Shown here: positions 1 to 6,731 of the stretch, piece by piece
How positions within the stretch are numbered: position 1 is the first letter of the stretch
How the letters are laid out: every line of letters begins with the position of its first letter
NCBI GenBank assembly: GCA_029266295.1
Contig: JAQSXD010000121.1
Coordinates: forward strand, 1 to 9,195
Reading direction: 5' to 3'
From: Bacillota bacterium
GTDB lineage: Bacteria; Bacillota; Clostridia; Peptostreptococcales; Anaerovoracaceae
DNA: 9,195 bases
Made by a program: the position numbers and the translations under genes
Notes under the pieces: generated by a model
Told to the model about the DNA's origin: nothing
Seen by the model: only the letters and a program-made list of their open reading frames with translations
Database searches by the model: none

Positions 1-658
1 AGACGAGTTTATCAGAGGAAATCTGCGTTTGGTTTTAAGCGTAATACAGCGTTTTAGTAATAGAGGAGAAAATCCGGATGATTTGTTTCAGGTCGGTTGT
101 ATCGGCCTGATCAAGGCACTGGATAATTTCGATACATCCCACAATGTTCGGTTTTCAACCTACGCGGTTCCGATGATCGTGGGAGAAATTAGAAGATATT
201 TAAGAGACAATAACTCCATTCGGGTAAGCCGTTCCCTGCGGGATACGGCATATAAAGCACTGCAGTCCAAGGAACGACTTTCCAGAGAACTGCAGCGCGA
301 ACCCACCATTATGGAGATTGCAAAAGATCTTGAACTGCCCAGAGAAGAGGTCGTTCTCGCGCTGGATTCCATTCAGGATCCCATATCACTGTTTGAACCC
401 GTGTTCCATGACGAGGGAGATGCAATCTACGTGATGGATCAGGTCAAGGATACGAAAAATACAGACGAAAAATGGATGGAGAATATCTCCCTGAAGGAAG
501 CGTTAAAAAAGCTTACCAGCAGGGAAAAGCACATTCTGACCATGCGTTTCTTTGAAGGTAAGACCCAGATGGAGGTGGCCGATGAAATCGGCATCAGCCA
601 GGCTCAGGTCAGCAGGCTGGAGAAAAACGCATTGAAATATATGAGGAAGTATGTTTAG
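1..658 (+). CDS. sigG: RNA polymerase sporulation sigma factor SigG, 5'-truncated by the window edge
   Basis: Forespore-specific late sporulation sigma factor that directs RNA polymerase to forespore genes after engulfment. The open frame continues upstream from base 2 (D-E-F-I-R-G-N-L-R-L-V-L), so the TTG at 29 is not a start; about 218 codons are visible, and roughly 40 are missing if it matches the usual 260 or so residues. Region 2 is recognisable by NLRLVLSVIQRF, DDLFQVGCIGLIKALDNFD and FSTYAVPMIVGEIRRYLRDN. Region 3 starts at IRVSRSLRDTAYKAL. Region 4 carries LTSREKHILTMRFFEGKTQM followed by the helix-turn-helix around VADEIGISQAQVSRLEK. These segments match SigG closely; SigF is the nearest alternative, but VCQVGCIGL-type region 2 wording, the IQDPISLFEP segment and the C-terminus favour SigG. 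It ends in TAG and is followed by a hairpin terminator, so it is probably transcribed separately from the genes to its right. Confidence 0.93.
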   Translation, partial: DEFIRGNLRLVLSVIQRFSNRGENPDDLFQVGCIGLIKALDNFDTSHNVRFSTYAVPMIVGEIRRYLRDNNSIRVSRSLRDTAYKALQSKERLSRELQREPTIMEIAKDLELPREEVVLALDSIQDPISLFEPVFHDEGDAIYVMDQVKDTKNTDEKWMENISLKEALKKLTSREKHILTMRFFEGKTQMEVADEIGISQAQVSRLEKNALKYMRKYV

Positions 659-743
659 CATCGTGTCATTGCATACCGATCGGACACATATGTTATAAAA
701 GAGTTGAATTGAGTATTTGAACGGAATGTCGAAGCTTCTTTCG

Positions 744-793
744 TGCACCTGACTGTCTGAAAACACTGACGGTACAGGTGCATTCTTTCTTTT
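744..793 (+). terminator. Probable intrinsic terminator of sigG
   Basis: TGCACCTG at 744-751 pairs perfectly with CAGGTGCA at 775-782. An inner stem of CTGTC at 753-757 with GACGG at 768-772 (one G-T pair) extends it. A T-rich run interrupted by two C residues follows (783-793). It lies about 90 bases past the sigG stop and before the next promoter. Confidence 0.7.
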
Positions 794-845
794 GATCATA
801 AATCTCAGAATTCAAGAAAATCCATATCTTGAAACAAAAATTGGA

Positions 846-874
846 TTGACACACTGGTTGGAACGTGATAAATT
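846..874 (+). promoter_or_regulatory. Sigma-A-type promoter P1 for the DUF4418/ABC operon
   Basis: A perfect -35 TTGACA at 846-851 and a -10-like TAAATT at 869-874 are separated by 17 bases. The same box pair with the same spacing recurs at 3411-3439 and 6687-6715, which strongly supports all three as real promoters. Confidence 0.75.
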
Positions 875-885
875 AACTGCAATAT

Positions 886-914
886 CATATTAATCATATA
901 TGAATATCATGAAT
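886..914 (+). promoter_or_regulatory. Operator-like AT-rich motif, copy 1
   Basis: This segment starts CATATTAATCATATATGAAT and contains the perfect palindrome TCATATATGA at 894-903. It aligns with copies at 3445-3472 and 6732-6759, with one inserted base. It begins 11 bases past the -10 box, so it covers the expected transcription start, the usual position for a repressor site. A CymR/Rrf2-type sulfur regulator is one candidate, but I cannot confirm the consensus from memory. Confidence 0.55.
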
Positions 915-917
915 TAA

Positions 918-941
918 TTGACCGAAAGAATCGGAGATCAG
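918..941 (+). ncRNA. Leader hairpin element, copy 1 (no terminator)
   Basis: The transcript can fold as TTGA (918-921) with TCAG (938-941, one G-U pair) and CCGA (922-925) with TCGG (931-934), around loop AAGAA, leaving a three-base AGA bulge (935-937) on the 3' side. Two other copies lie at 3472-3495 and 7178-7200. Unlike those, no terminator follows; the Shine-Dalgarno site of the next gene begins only 17 bases downstream (958-963), so any control here would be translational or the hairpin would act alone. Confidence 0.55.
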
Positions 942-969
942 TTAGGGTGAAAAATTTAGGAGGTTTATT

Positions 970-1425
970 ATGAAAAACAGAATCGTTACAGGTCTTTTCT
1001 TTCTCGCTACGGGTCTTTTGATCTCACTGGGGCCTACGTATCTTTTCAAGGTTTGCGAAACCATGGGAGATGACTTTATGAAATGCCATTGGACAGCGAG
1101 AGCCGAAATCGGAATTGGGCTCCTCCTAGCTGTATTCGGTGTCATTTCCATCGCGGTTTCTTCAGTACATATCAGGCTGGGACTTCATATGGGAGCCGGA
1201 TTAACTGCGATTTTGGCAGCGTCATTACCAACGGTTTTGATCGGGGTATGCGCCATGCCGGGCATGAATTGTCACGCCATTGCAGCCCCGTCTATTTTGG
1301 TCATTAGTCTGCTTGTCATCGTCGTCTCCATCCTTAACAGTATCTATCTCCTTCGTCAAAGCAAAAAAAGCATTCAGGATTTTGATCGGAAAAGCAACGA
1401 AGCATCAAGCAGGGAGGAACAATGA
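970..1425 (+). CDS. DUF4418-type four-helix membrane protein
   Basis: Small integral membrane protein of 151 residues. Hydrophobic segments lie near residues 5-26, 45-67, 70-93 and 107-128, followed by a charged, probably cytoplasmic tail. Two Cys-His motifs stand out: C29 with MKCHW (C39, H40) in the first extramembrane loop, and CAMPGMNCH (C94, M96, M99, C101, H102) after the third helix. Both loops should face the same side of the membrane, so they could together form a metal or redox site; that is inference. The pattern fits DUF4418, whose function is not established. The start is fixed by AGGAGG at 958-963, six bases before the ATG. The stop overlaps the start of the FtsX-like permease in an ATGA arrangement, implying translational coupling and a shared complex or pathway with the ABC genes downstream. 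Confidence 0.8.
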   Translation: MKNRIVTGLFFLATGLLISLGPTYLFKVCETMGDDFMKCHWTARAEIGIGLLLAVFGVISIAVSSVHIRLGLHMGAGLTAILAASLPTVLIGVCAMPGMNCHAIAAPSILVISLLVIVVSILNSIYLLRQSKKSIQDFDRKSNEASSREEQ

Positions 1426-2666
1426 GTCAGCAGGAGCAAAGTCCAAAGGGGAGCAAAAAAAAACTCGGAATTATTACCATCGCCTGCTGCAACCTGAAAA
1501 AGAAAGCGGTTCGTACATCTTGTCTCATGGGATTGGTGGCGGTTTTGTCGTTTACACTCTTTTCGGGCTTGATTCTCACTACAAGTCTCAGAGGAGGTAT
1601 GGAAAGTATGCGACAGCGTCTGGGCGCGGATTTTATGGTGGTTCCAGACGGAAATCAGGCAAAGTTTGAAGGCGCTCTCTTAAGGGGGGAACCGGGTACC
1701 TTCTATTTTGGTAGAGATACGACGAAGATTCTTTCAGATATTGAAGGGATTATCAAAACAACGCCACAGTTCTTCATCACGTCCCTTTCCACAGACTGTT
1801 GTTCCTACCAGGTTCAGCTCATTGGGTATGAACCGAAAACAGATTTTGTAATTGCTCCATGGATTTCCGGTCAGCTGAAAAAGGATTTGGAAAAAGGGGA
1901 GCTGGTGGTTGGCTCCAAACTGGAGCATCAAGTGGGGGACACACTCAAATTTTTCGGTCGTGAGTATGTGGTTGCTGGACGGTTACAGGAAACAGGATTG
2001 GGTTTTGATACCTCTGTATTCATGAATTTTGATACGGCAGAGAACGTTCTGGATGATGCGAAGATTAAAGGAATTCACTATCGATTCAACAAGGGGGACT
2101 CTATTTCTGCCGTCATGGTCAAAGCAGAAGAAGGTTATGATGTGTCAGCGATCAATAATGCCATCGTAGACCGGCTTAGAGAAGCGGGCATCAAGGCGGA
2201 TGTGGTGGCATCCAGGACAATTGTGACCACTGCATCAGATCATATCAATCAATTCATCTTCTATGTTAAGGTTTTCTCCGTGATGCTATGGGTATTGGCT
2301 GTGGTTCTTCTTTCCGTTGTATTTACCTTCTCTGTTCATGAGAGAAAAAAAGAGATCGCAGTGCTCAGAATCCTGGGCGCAACGAAAGGAAAGCTGCTGC
2401 AGCTCATTTTCGGGGAGGCTGCCCTCATCGGTACAGGGGGAGCTCTGGTCGGGCTGAGCCTGGCATTTCTTGTACTCTTTCCCTTCAGCACTTTGATTTC
2501 GCTGACGCTGAATCTGCCCTTTGTGCTGCCGCCACCCCAAAGAATTGCATTCCTTGCTATGTTGAGTTTTCTGCTCACCGGCGCAGCAGGACCTGCTGCA
2601 TCGGTATCTTCGGCATACCGCATTGTGAAAAACGAGATTCAAGCAACGATGAGAGAGGGGGAATAG
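1422..2666 (+). CDS. MacB/LolC/FtsX-family ABC transporter permease
   Basis: Permease of 414 residues with the usual layout of this family: a cytoplasmic lead, a first membrane helix near residues 35-58, a large extracytoplasmic domain of about 210 residues, then three helices near 275-303, 328-353 and 370-397. The FtsX signature is clear after the second helix (HERKKEIAVLRILGATKGKL, then FGEAALIGTGGALVGL). Such proteins are mechanotransmission permeases that move lipoproteins, peptides or antibiotics, or act on extracytoplasmic partners, rather than importing solutes. It starts with ATG overlapping the previous stop, preceded by AGGGAGG at 1411-1417, and is followed after two bases by its ATPase. 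The operon lies under the same promoter and operator type as the sulfonate-type importer, suggesting a role in the same condition. The substrate cannot be read from the sequence. Confidence 0.88.
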   Translation: MSQQEQSPKGSKKKLGIITIACCNLKKKAVRTSCLMGLVAVLSFTLFSGLILTTSLRGGMESMRQRLGADFMVVPDGNQAKFEGALLRGEPGTFYFGRDTTKILSDIEGIIKTTPQFFITSLSTDCCSYQVQLIGYEPKTDFVIAPWISGQLKKDLEKGELVVGSKLEHQVGDTLKFFGREYVVAGRLQETGLGFDTSVFMNFDTAENVLDDAKIKGIHYRFNKGDSISAVMVKAEEGYDVSAINNAIVDRLREAGIKADVVASRTIVTTASDHINQFIFYVKVFSVMLWVLAVVLLSVVFTFSVHERKKEIAVLRILGATKGKLLQLIFGEAALIGTGGALVGLSLAFLVLFPFSTLISLTLNLPFVLPPPQRIAFLAMLSFLLTGAAGPAASVSSAYRIVKNEIQATMREGE

Positions 2667-2668
2667 GG

Positions 2669-3373
2669 ATGCTTCTTGAGGTAAATCAGCTGACAAGAGA
2701 ATACAAAAGGGGCAGGGAAGCCTTTCGGGCTGTAGATGAGGTAAGCTTTACCATGGCGGATGGAGAATTTGTCTCCATCCGGGGGCGGTCGGGCAGTGGG
2801 AAGAGTACCCTGTTGAATCTCATTACAGGTCTTTTACAGCCCACAGGAGGGTCGGTTTTCCTGGATGGCGAAAATATTTTTGAGCTGGACGATCGGAACT
2901 ATTCCTACCTAAGGAACTCAAAGCTGGGTTATGTTTCTCAGGTCCAGAGTGCCCTGTCAAATCTGACCGTAATGGATAATGTAAGACTGCCATTTTTTTT
3001 AAGCAAGAGAGACGGGGAGCCTTCTGAGCGGGCGGCTGCTCTTTTGGAGCAGGTCGGAATCGCCCACCTTGCAAAGGCGTATCCCGCACAGCTTTCCGGC
3101 GGGGAGCTGAAACGAGTAGCCATTGCACGAGCGTTGATCCTCTCGCCAGAGCTTTTGATTGCCGATGAACCGACTTGTGATCTGGACCTTCAGACAACGA
3201 AGGAGGTATTGGAATTCCTTGCATCAGTGGCCCAAAGGGGAACTGCTGTACTGATGGTAACCCATGAAGCGGATGCTTCAGAATACTGCAACAGAACCCT
3301 TTTTATGGAGTCAGGAAAATTAGTGCACATTGCCTCTGGAAATCCATCCGGCATTTTCTGCTCAGCTATTTAG
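2669..3373 (+). CDS. LolD/MacB-type ABC transporter ATP-binding protein
   Basis: Nucleotide-binding subunit of 234 residues that pairs with the FtsX-like permease just upstream. Visible motifs: Walker A GRSGSGKST (39-47), Q-loop glutamine Q91 in GYVSQ, signature LSGGE (142-146), Walker B LLIADEP with catalytic E167, D-loop DLDL (171-174), and switch histidine H199 in VTHE. Length and motif spacing fit the LolD/FtsE/MacB class that works with MacB-type permeases, not importers with binding proteins. The ATG lies two bases after the permease stop with a purine-rich run (GAGAGAGGGGG) in front, so it is the last gene of a coupled three-gene operon. No clear terminator follows before the next promoter at 3411, so some read-through into the next operon is possible. 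Confidence 0.92.
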   Translation: MLLEVNQLTREYKRGREAFRAVDEVSFTMADGEFVSIRGRSGSGKSTLLNLITGLLQPTGGSVFLDGENIFELDDRNYSYLRNSKLGYVSQVQSALSNLTVMDNVRLPFFLSKRDGEPSERAAALLEQVGIAHLAKAYPAQLSGGELKRVAIARALILSPELLIADEPTCDLDLQTTKEVLEFLASVAQRGTAVLMVTHEADASEYCNRTLFMESGKLVHIASGNPSGIFCSAI

Positions 3374-3410
3374 AAAAGTTGCACGAACTGAAAAAAGTTA
3401 AAAAAGAGTG

Positions 3411-3439
3411 TTGACAGATTCGATATTCCATGTTAAATT
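3411..3439 (+). promoter_or_regulatory. Sigma-A-type promoter P2 for the SsuABC-like operon
   Basis: TTGACA at 3411-3416, 17-base spacer, TAAATT at 3434-3439. Same boxes and spacing as P1 and P3. Confidence 0.78.
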
Positions 3440-3444
3440 TATAG

Positions 3445-3472
3445 CATATTATTCATATGGAATTACTATGAT
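3445..3472 (+). promoter_or_regulatory. Operator-like AT-rich motif, copy 2
   Basis: Begins CATATTATTCATATGGAAT and ends ACTATGAT. It matches copy 3 (6732-6759) at 24 of 28 positions without gaps. It starts five bases after the -10 box, so a bound protein would block initiation. The dyad ATTCATA ... TATGAT can be seen in copies 2 and 3. Confidence 0.58.
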
Positions 3473-3539
3473 TGACCGAAAAAATCAGAGATCAAGTAAG
3501 AATGCCGGCATGTGCCGCTCTCTTGCTTGATTTTTTTTT
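3472..3539 (+). ncRNA. Leader attenuator, copy 2: AGA-bulge hairpin overlapping a terminator
   Basis: Upstream hairpin: TTGA (3472-3475) with TCAA (3492-3495), CCGA (3476-3479) with TCAG (3485-3488, one C-A mismatch), and an AGA bulge (3489-3491). The 3' strand of this hairpin is also the 5' arm of the terminator at 3491-3539, so both cannot form at once. That is the arrangement of RNA antiterminators and riboswitches. The sequence shows the overlap; the ligand or protein is unknown, and I recognise no known class. Confidence 0.65.
3491..3539 (+). terminator. Strong intrinsic terminator in the SsuABC-like leader
   Basis: An 11-base stem (3491-3501 with 3521-3531, ten Watson-Crick pairs and one G-U) is capped by CGGC (3506-3509) with GCCG (3514-3517) around ATGT, and is followed by nine T residues (3531-3539). 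It sits between promoter P2 and the binding-protein gene, so it must be overcome for the operon to be expressed. Confidence 0.9.
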
Positions 3540-3573
3540 CGAAATAAATGATTGAAAAGGAGTGTACTGAATT

Positions 3574-4629
3574 ATGAATGTGAAACGTGTCTCAAACTTT
3601 TTCAAGGCGGCAGCGATTGTTCTGTCCCTGACCGTGACTTTGACTGCTTGCGGTGCAAAGTCGAATACCGGAGCTGGTTCTTCTGCTCCAGATACGCAAG
3701 AGCCGCAGTTTAAGTACGGAAAGATTGATATCCCCGGCAAGGATGGTGCTCTTTGCGGTGCTCCCATCTACATAGCCTTAGAAAATGGTTTCTTTGCGGA
3801 GGAGGGCTTTGATGTCAACCTGATTTCTGCCGATACGGAAACCAGAAAAATCGGCTTAAACAACGGTAATATTCCCATTGTAAACGGAGATTTTCAATTC
3901 TTCCCATCCATTGAGGAAGGAGTCAAGGTAAAGGTGGTTGACGGTCTGCACGATGGTTGTATCAAGTTTGTCGTTGCCAAGGATTCCCCTATTTCCGGGG
4001 TAGATGACCTGAAGGGCAAGAAAATCGCTGTCGATGAAATTGGCGGAACACCTCACCAGGTTGCCAGCGTATGGCTCGAAAAAGCAGGTATATCAGCTCG
4101 TCAGGAGGACAATGAGGTTACCTTCCTGCCATATTCCGATGGAAATCTGGAGCTTGAGGCGGTACGAAACGGTGATGCAGACGTGGCAGCGTTGTGGGAT
4201 CCGCTGGGTTCCATTGCAGAGGAATCGGGGGAATTCAAACTGATCTTTGATCTTTCAACAGACCCGACCTTCGCAGGAAAATACTGCTGCTTCCTCTATG
4301 CCTCCGAGAAAGTGCTGAAGGATGATCCCGAAAAAGTTGCCGCAATCCTTCGTGCCTATAATAAGGCGCAGGCATGGATCGCTGCAAACCCGGAAGAAAC
4401 CGTTGAAATAATTGCAGATAAAAAATATTCGGCAATCGAAGACAAAGATCTTGCTGTCAGACTGATCAAAAGCTATGCATATCCGTCAACTGAGGAACAG
4501 GCTGCGGGAACCAATGTAAGAGAGGATGTCCTTTACTTTGTACAGGAACTTAAGAGCATTGGATATCTGAAAACCAACGATGCAGAGGCATTCACAGACC
4601 AGATCTATTATGACGTAAAATCAAAATAG
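3574..4629 (+). CDS. ABC transporter substrate-binding lipoprotein, NMT1/SsuA-like
   Basis: Extracytoplasmic binding protein of 351 residues, the receptor of the importer encoded next. The N-terminus has a lipoprotein signal: basic residues, hydrophobic stretch 12-23, lipobox LTAC with C26 as the lipidated cysteine, then a flexible Ser/Gly-rich linker. The body shows the NMT1/SsuA fold pattern: PIYIALENGFFAEEGFDVNL (64-83), DLKGKKIAV (145-153), and a C-lobe segment RNGDADVAALWDP (198-210). This family serves aliphatic sulfonates, taurine, nitrate or thiamine precursors; the adjacent metY and DUF2292 genes favour an organosulfur ligand. The mature part has four cysteines (C61, C129, C238, C239), more than I would expect for an exported binding protein. 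Start chosen at the ATG after AAAGGAG (3556-3562). Expression passes through the attenuator upstream. Confidence 0.88.
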   Translation: MNVKRVSNFFKAAAIVLSLTVTLTACGAKSNTGAGSSAPDTQEPQFKYGKIDIPGKDGALCGAPIYIALENGFFAEEGFDVNLISADTETRKIGLNNGNIPIVNGDFQFFPSIEEGVKVKVVDGLHDGCIKFVVAKDSPISGVDDLKGKKIAVDEIGGTPHQVASVWLEKAGISARQEDNEVTFLPYSDGNLELEAVRNGDADVAALWDPLGSIAEESGEFKLIFDLSTDPTFAGKYCCFLYASEKVLKDDPEKVAAILRAYNKAQAWIAANPEETVEIIADKKYSAIEDKDLAVRLIKSYAYPSTEEQAAGTNVREDVLYFVQELKSIGYLKTNDAEAFTDQIYYDVKSK

Positions 4630-4660
4630 AAAAGAAGGAACGATCTCAGGAGGATACCAA

Positions 4661-5794
4661 GTGAGCATCAATTTATTAAAAAACAGTTCGATCTTAGCGC
4701 CCTCATTGAAACGGGGGCGCCCGTCCCTAAATAAGATACCGTCCCAGCATAACATCTTAAACATACGTAATCTGCGCCCAGCCCTGCATAATATCTCAAA
4801 TACACGTTATCTGCTCAGTATACTTTTCACAGTTTCCGGATTGCTTCTTGCACAGCTGGCAAATTGGTATTTCCCTCAGCTTGCGGAATCGGAAATCAAA
4901 ATATATGAGATCAATTTGTTTGAGGCAGCTCTTTTCAAACTGAATATAATGGGGGCATACAGCATCGTACTGTTCGCTATGATCTTTATTTATCTTGTAA
5001 TTGGGGTATATTCGTATTTCGATCCTGATCGGCGCATCGAATATATTCAACGTGCCCCGTTTCGTTTTGTCAGCGGGATTGGGCTGGCGCTCTGGGACAT
5101 TCTTGGCACAAAGACCTTGCTGCTGCCCCAGCCCTTCTTTCCGGGGCCCTCAAGAATACTCGAAGCACTTTTGATGGAAGGCGGATTTATCTTTGAGAAT
5201 ACGTTGTACTCTTTAAGACTATTTACAGCGGGTTTTGTATCAGGCGTGGTGATCGGCGTGGTCACCGGTATTTTAATCGGCTGGTTTCCCAAGATATATT
5301 ACTGGGTCTATCCCGTATTAAAAATCACCGGAGTGATTCCTGCTGTGGCATGGATGCCCTTCGCACTGACCTTGTTTCCTACACCATTTCTGGCGGCAAC
5401 CTTCCTCATCGTCATATCGGCGTGGTTCCCAGTTGCGTTTTTAACCGCACAGGGCATTGCAAGCACGCAGAAGGTTTACTATGAAGTTGCAAAGACGCTG
5501 GGAGCACGAACCTCGTTTCTCGTGTTCCGGGTTGCGATCCCCAATGCAATGCCCCACATCTTTACGGGAATTTCTACAGCCAATGCCTATGCATTCACCA
5601 CGCTGGTCATTTCGGAAATGATGGGCCAGCCGGGAGGTCTGGGCTATTACATCAATGCATCAAGAGTCTGGTCCGCATATTACAAGGTGTTTGCTGCGAT
5701 TATCATCATGGCAATCCTGTTTTCCTTGATCATGTGGGGAATTGGCGTGATCCAAAGATGGGCTTTGCGATGGCAGAGAGGGCTTGTGAAATGA
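4661..5794 (+). CDS. SsuC-like ABC transporter permease with N-terminal extension
   Basis: Inner-membrane permease of the importer, 377 residues, against about 250-280 for usual SsuC/TauC proteins. The C-terminal part from about residue 135 is the normal permease: helices near 186-207, 217-238, 243-266, 305-322 and 343-366, with the EAA loop that docks on the ATPase at YEVAKTLGARTSFLVFRVAI (274-293). The first 130 residues are extra: a positively charged lead holding a 13-residue repeat (residues 30-42 and 43-55), then two added helices near 50-68 and 96-118. The GTG start is supported by a perfect AGGAGG at 4648-4653, seven bases upstream; no better internal start is obvious. The stop overlaps the ATPase start in an ATGA arrangement. 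The substrate class follows its neighbours: sulfonate, taurine or a related organosulfur compound. Confidence 0.87.
   Translation: MSINLLKNSSILAPSLKRGRPSLNKIPSQHNILNIRNLRPALHNISNTRYLLSILFTVSGLLLAQLANWYFPQLAESEIKIYEINLFEAALFKLNIMGAYSIVLFAMIFIYLVIGVYSYFDPDRRIEYIQRAPFRFVSGIGLALWDILGTKTLLLPQPFFPGPSRILEALLMEGGFIFENTLYSLRLFTAGFVSGVVIGVVTGILIGWFPKIYYWVYPVLKITGVIPAVAWMPFALTLFPTPFLAATFLIVISAWFPVAFLTAQGIASTQKVYYEVAKTLGARTSFLVFRVAIPNAMPHIFTGISTANAYAFTTLVISEMMGQPGGLGYYINASRVWSAYYKVFAAIIIMAILFSLIMWGIGVIQRWALRWQRGLVK
4747..4816 (+). repeat. Imperfect direct repeat inside the permease 5' end
   Basis: The 31 bases at 4747-4777 and 4786-4816 match at 25 positions, with an offset of 39 bases, exactly 13 codons. 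The frame is kept, giving HNILNIRNL and HNISNTRYL in the extended N-terminus. It looks like an old in-frame tandem duplication. Confidence 0.7.
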
Positions 5795-6570
5795 GAGAAT
5801 TAATTGAAATTCAGAATGTTTTTCGCACGTATGTTGACGATAAGGAGAATCAGGTAGAAGCGCTGTTTGATATAAATCTTTCCGTAAGGGAGGGAGAATT
5901 CATCAGCATTATCGGACCGTCAGGCTGCGGGAAAACCACGCTGTTGAGGCTCCTGGCCGGCCTTGATGCGCCCACCTCCGGAGCCCTCTCCATCAACAGA
6001 CATGAGATAAAATCGCCGGACCCGGAACGAGGATATGTCTTCCAGCAGGGAAGCCTCTTTCCGTGGCTCACTGTGGAAAAGAACATCGCATCGGGCCTGA
6101 AAGCCAGAGGAGTATATCAGAAACAAAAACAAGATATTTCCCATTATATCCAATTGATAGGCTTAGCGGGATTTGAAAAGTCATATCCCCATCAGATCTC
6201 CGGCGGAATGGCACAGCGGGTAGCCATTGCAAGGGCGCTGATCAACAGGCCCGCAGCATTACTGCTCGACGAGCCCATGGGAGCACTGGATTCTTTCACC
6301 AGAGCAGATTTGCAGGAAAAGCTTCTCGAGCTTTGGAAGAAGAACAATACAACAATGATGCTGGTAACCCATGATGTAGACGAGGCAATATTTTTAAGCG
6401 ACCGCATCGTCATTATGACACCCAGGCCGGGAAAGATCAGCGAAATCCTCAAGATTGATCTGCCAAGGCCTAGGGACAGAGCCGGAATCGACTTTGCCGG
6501 AATCAGAAGCAGTATTCTTGAAAAACTGCATCTTGCCAGTACCCGGCAGCCGCCGGAGTATGAGATATAA
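5791..6570 (+). CDS. SsuB/TauB-like ABC transporter ATP-binding protein
   Basis: ATPase subunit of the importer, 259 residues, the usual length for SsuB/TauB/NrtD. Motifs: Walker A GPSGCGKTT (42-50), Q-loop Q85 in YVFQQGSLFPWLTVEKNI, a segment typical of this subfamily, signature ISGGM (136-140), Walker B ALLLDEP with catalytic E161, D-loop GALD (164-167), and switch histidine H194 in VTHDVDEAIFLSDRIVIM. A longer in-frame start at 5734 exists, but the ATG at 5791 overlaps the permease stop (ATGA), has GAGAGGG just upstream, and begins right where family homology starts (RELIEIQNV). Third and last gene of the operon; a long hairpin lies 26 bases past its stop. It should couple ATP hydrolysis to uptake of the ligand held by the lipoprotein at 3574. 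Confidence 0.92.
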   Translation: MRELIEIQNVFRTYVDDKENQVEALFDINLSVREGEFISIIGPSGCGKTTLLRLLAGLDAPTSGALSINRHEIKSPDPERGYVFQQGSLFPWLTVEKNIASGLKARGVYQKQKQDISHYIQLIGLAGFEKSYPHQISGGMAQRVAIARALINRPAALLLDEPMGALDSFTRADLQEKLLELWKKNNTTMMLVTHDVDEAIFLSDRIVIMTPRPGKISEILKIDLPRPRDRAGIDFAGIRSSILEKLHLASTRQPPEYEI

Positions 6571-6595
6571 ATTGCATTCCCAACTCTTTCTCATA

Positions 6596-6637
6596 TATGG
6601 AATCCGGGGCAGGCTTTGTACCTCTTCGGATTCCATA
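6596..6637 (+). terminator. Perfect 11-bp hairpin after the importer operon, no T-tract
   Basis: TATGGAATCCG (6596-6606) pairs perfectly with CGGATTCCATA (6627-6637) around a 20-base loop that holds a further AGG/CCT pairing. No T-run follows on either strand, so it may be a 3'-end stabiliser or a weak terminator. The hairpin is certain; the function is not. Confidence 0.4.
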
Positions 6638-6686
6638 ACAACAGTAGATAGGATCATAATTTGCGAAAAAAAAGTCGTCTGACCCA

Positions 6687-6715
6687 TTGACAAAGAAAGC
6701 CGGAAGTGATAAATT
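6687..6715 (+). promoter_or_regulatory. Sigma-A-type promoter P3 for the DUF2292-metY unit
   Basis: TTGACA at 6687-6692, 17-base spacer, TAAATT at 6710-6715. It shares GTGATAAATT with P1 around the -10 box. Confidence 0.77.
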
Positions 6716-6731
6716 TAATTAAAATTCATAA

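Noticed and set aside
29..31. TTG as the start of sigG
   Set aside because: The SigG frame and homology continue upstream to base 2 (NLRLVLSV), so the gene is simply cut by the window edge.
1280..1669. Overlapping + strand frame of 129 codons
   Set aside because: It bridges the DUF4418 gene and the permease in another frame, with composition unlike a folded protein and no start signal.
2286..2696. Minus-strand open frames across the permease, ATPase, metY and other genes
   Set aside because: They have no family-like motifs or ribosome binding sites and lie opposite well-supported + strand genes.
3440..3573. Known riboswitch or T-box in the importer and metY leaders
   Set aside because: The leaders are too short for S-box or TPP aptamers, and no T-box sequence, S-box core or TPP core could be found; left as an unassigned attenuator.
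5734..5790. Nineteen-codon N-terminal extension of the SsuB-like ATPase
   Set aside because: It lies wholly inside the permease C-terminus in another frame; the ATGA overlap at 5791 and family homology support the shorter start.
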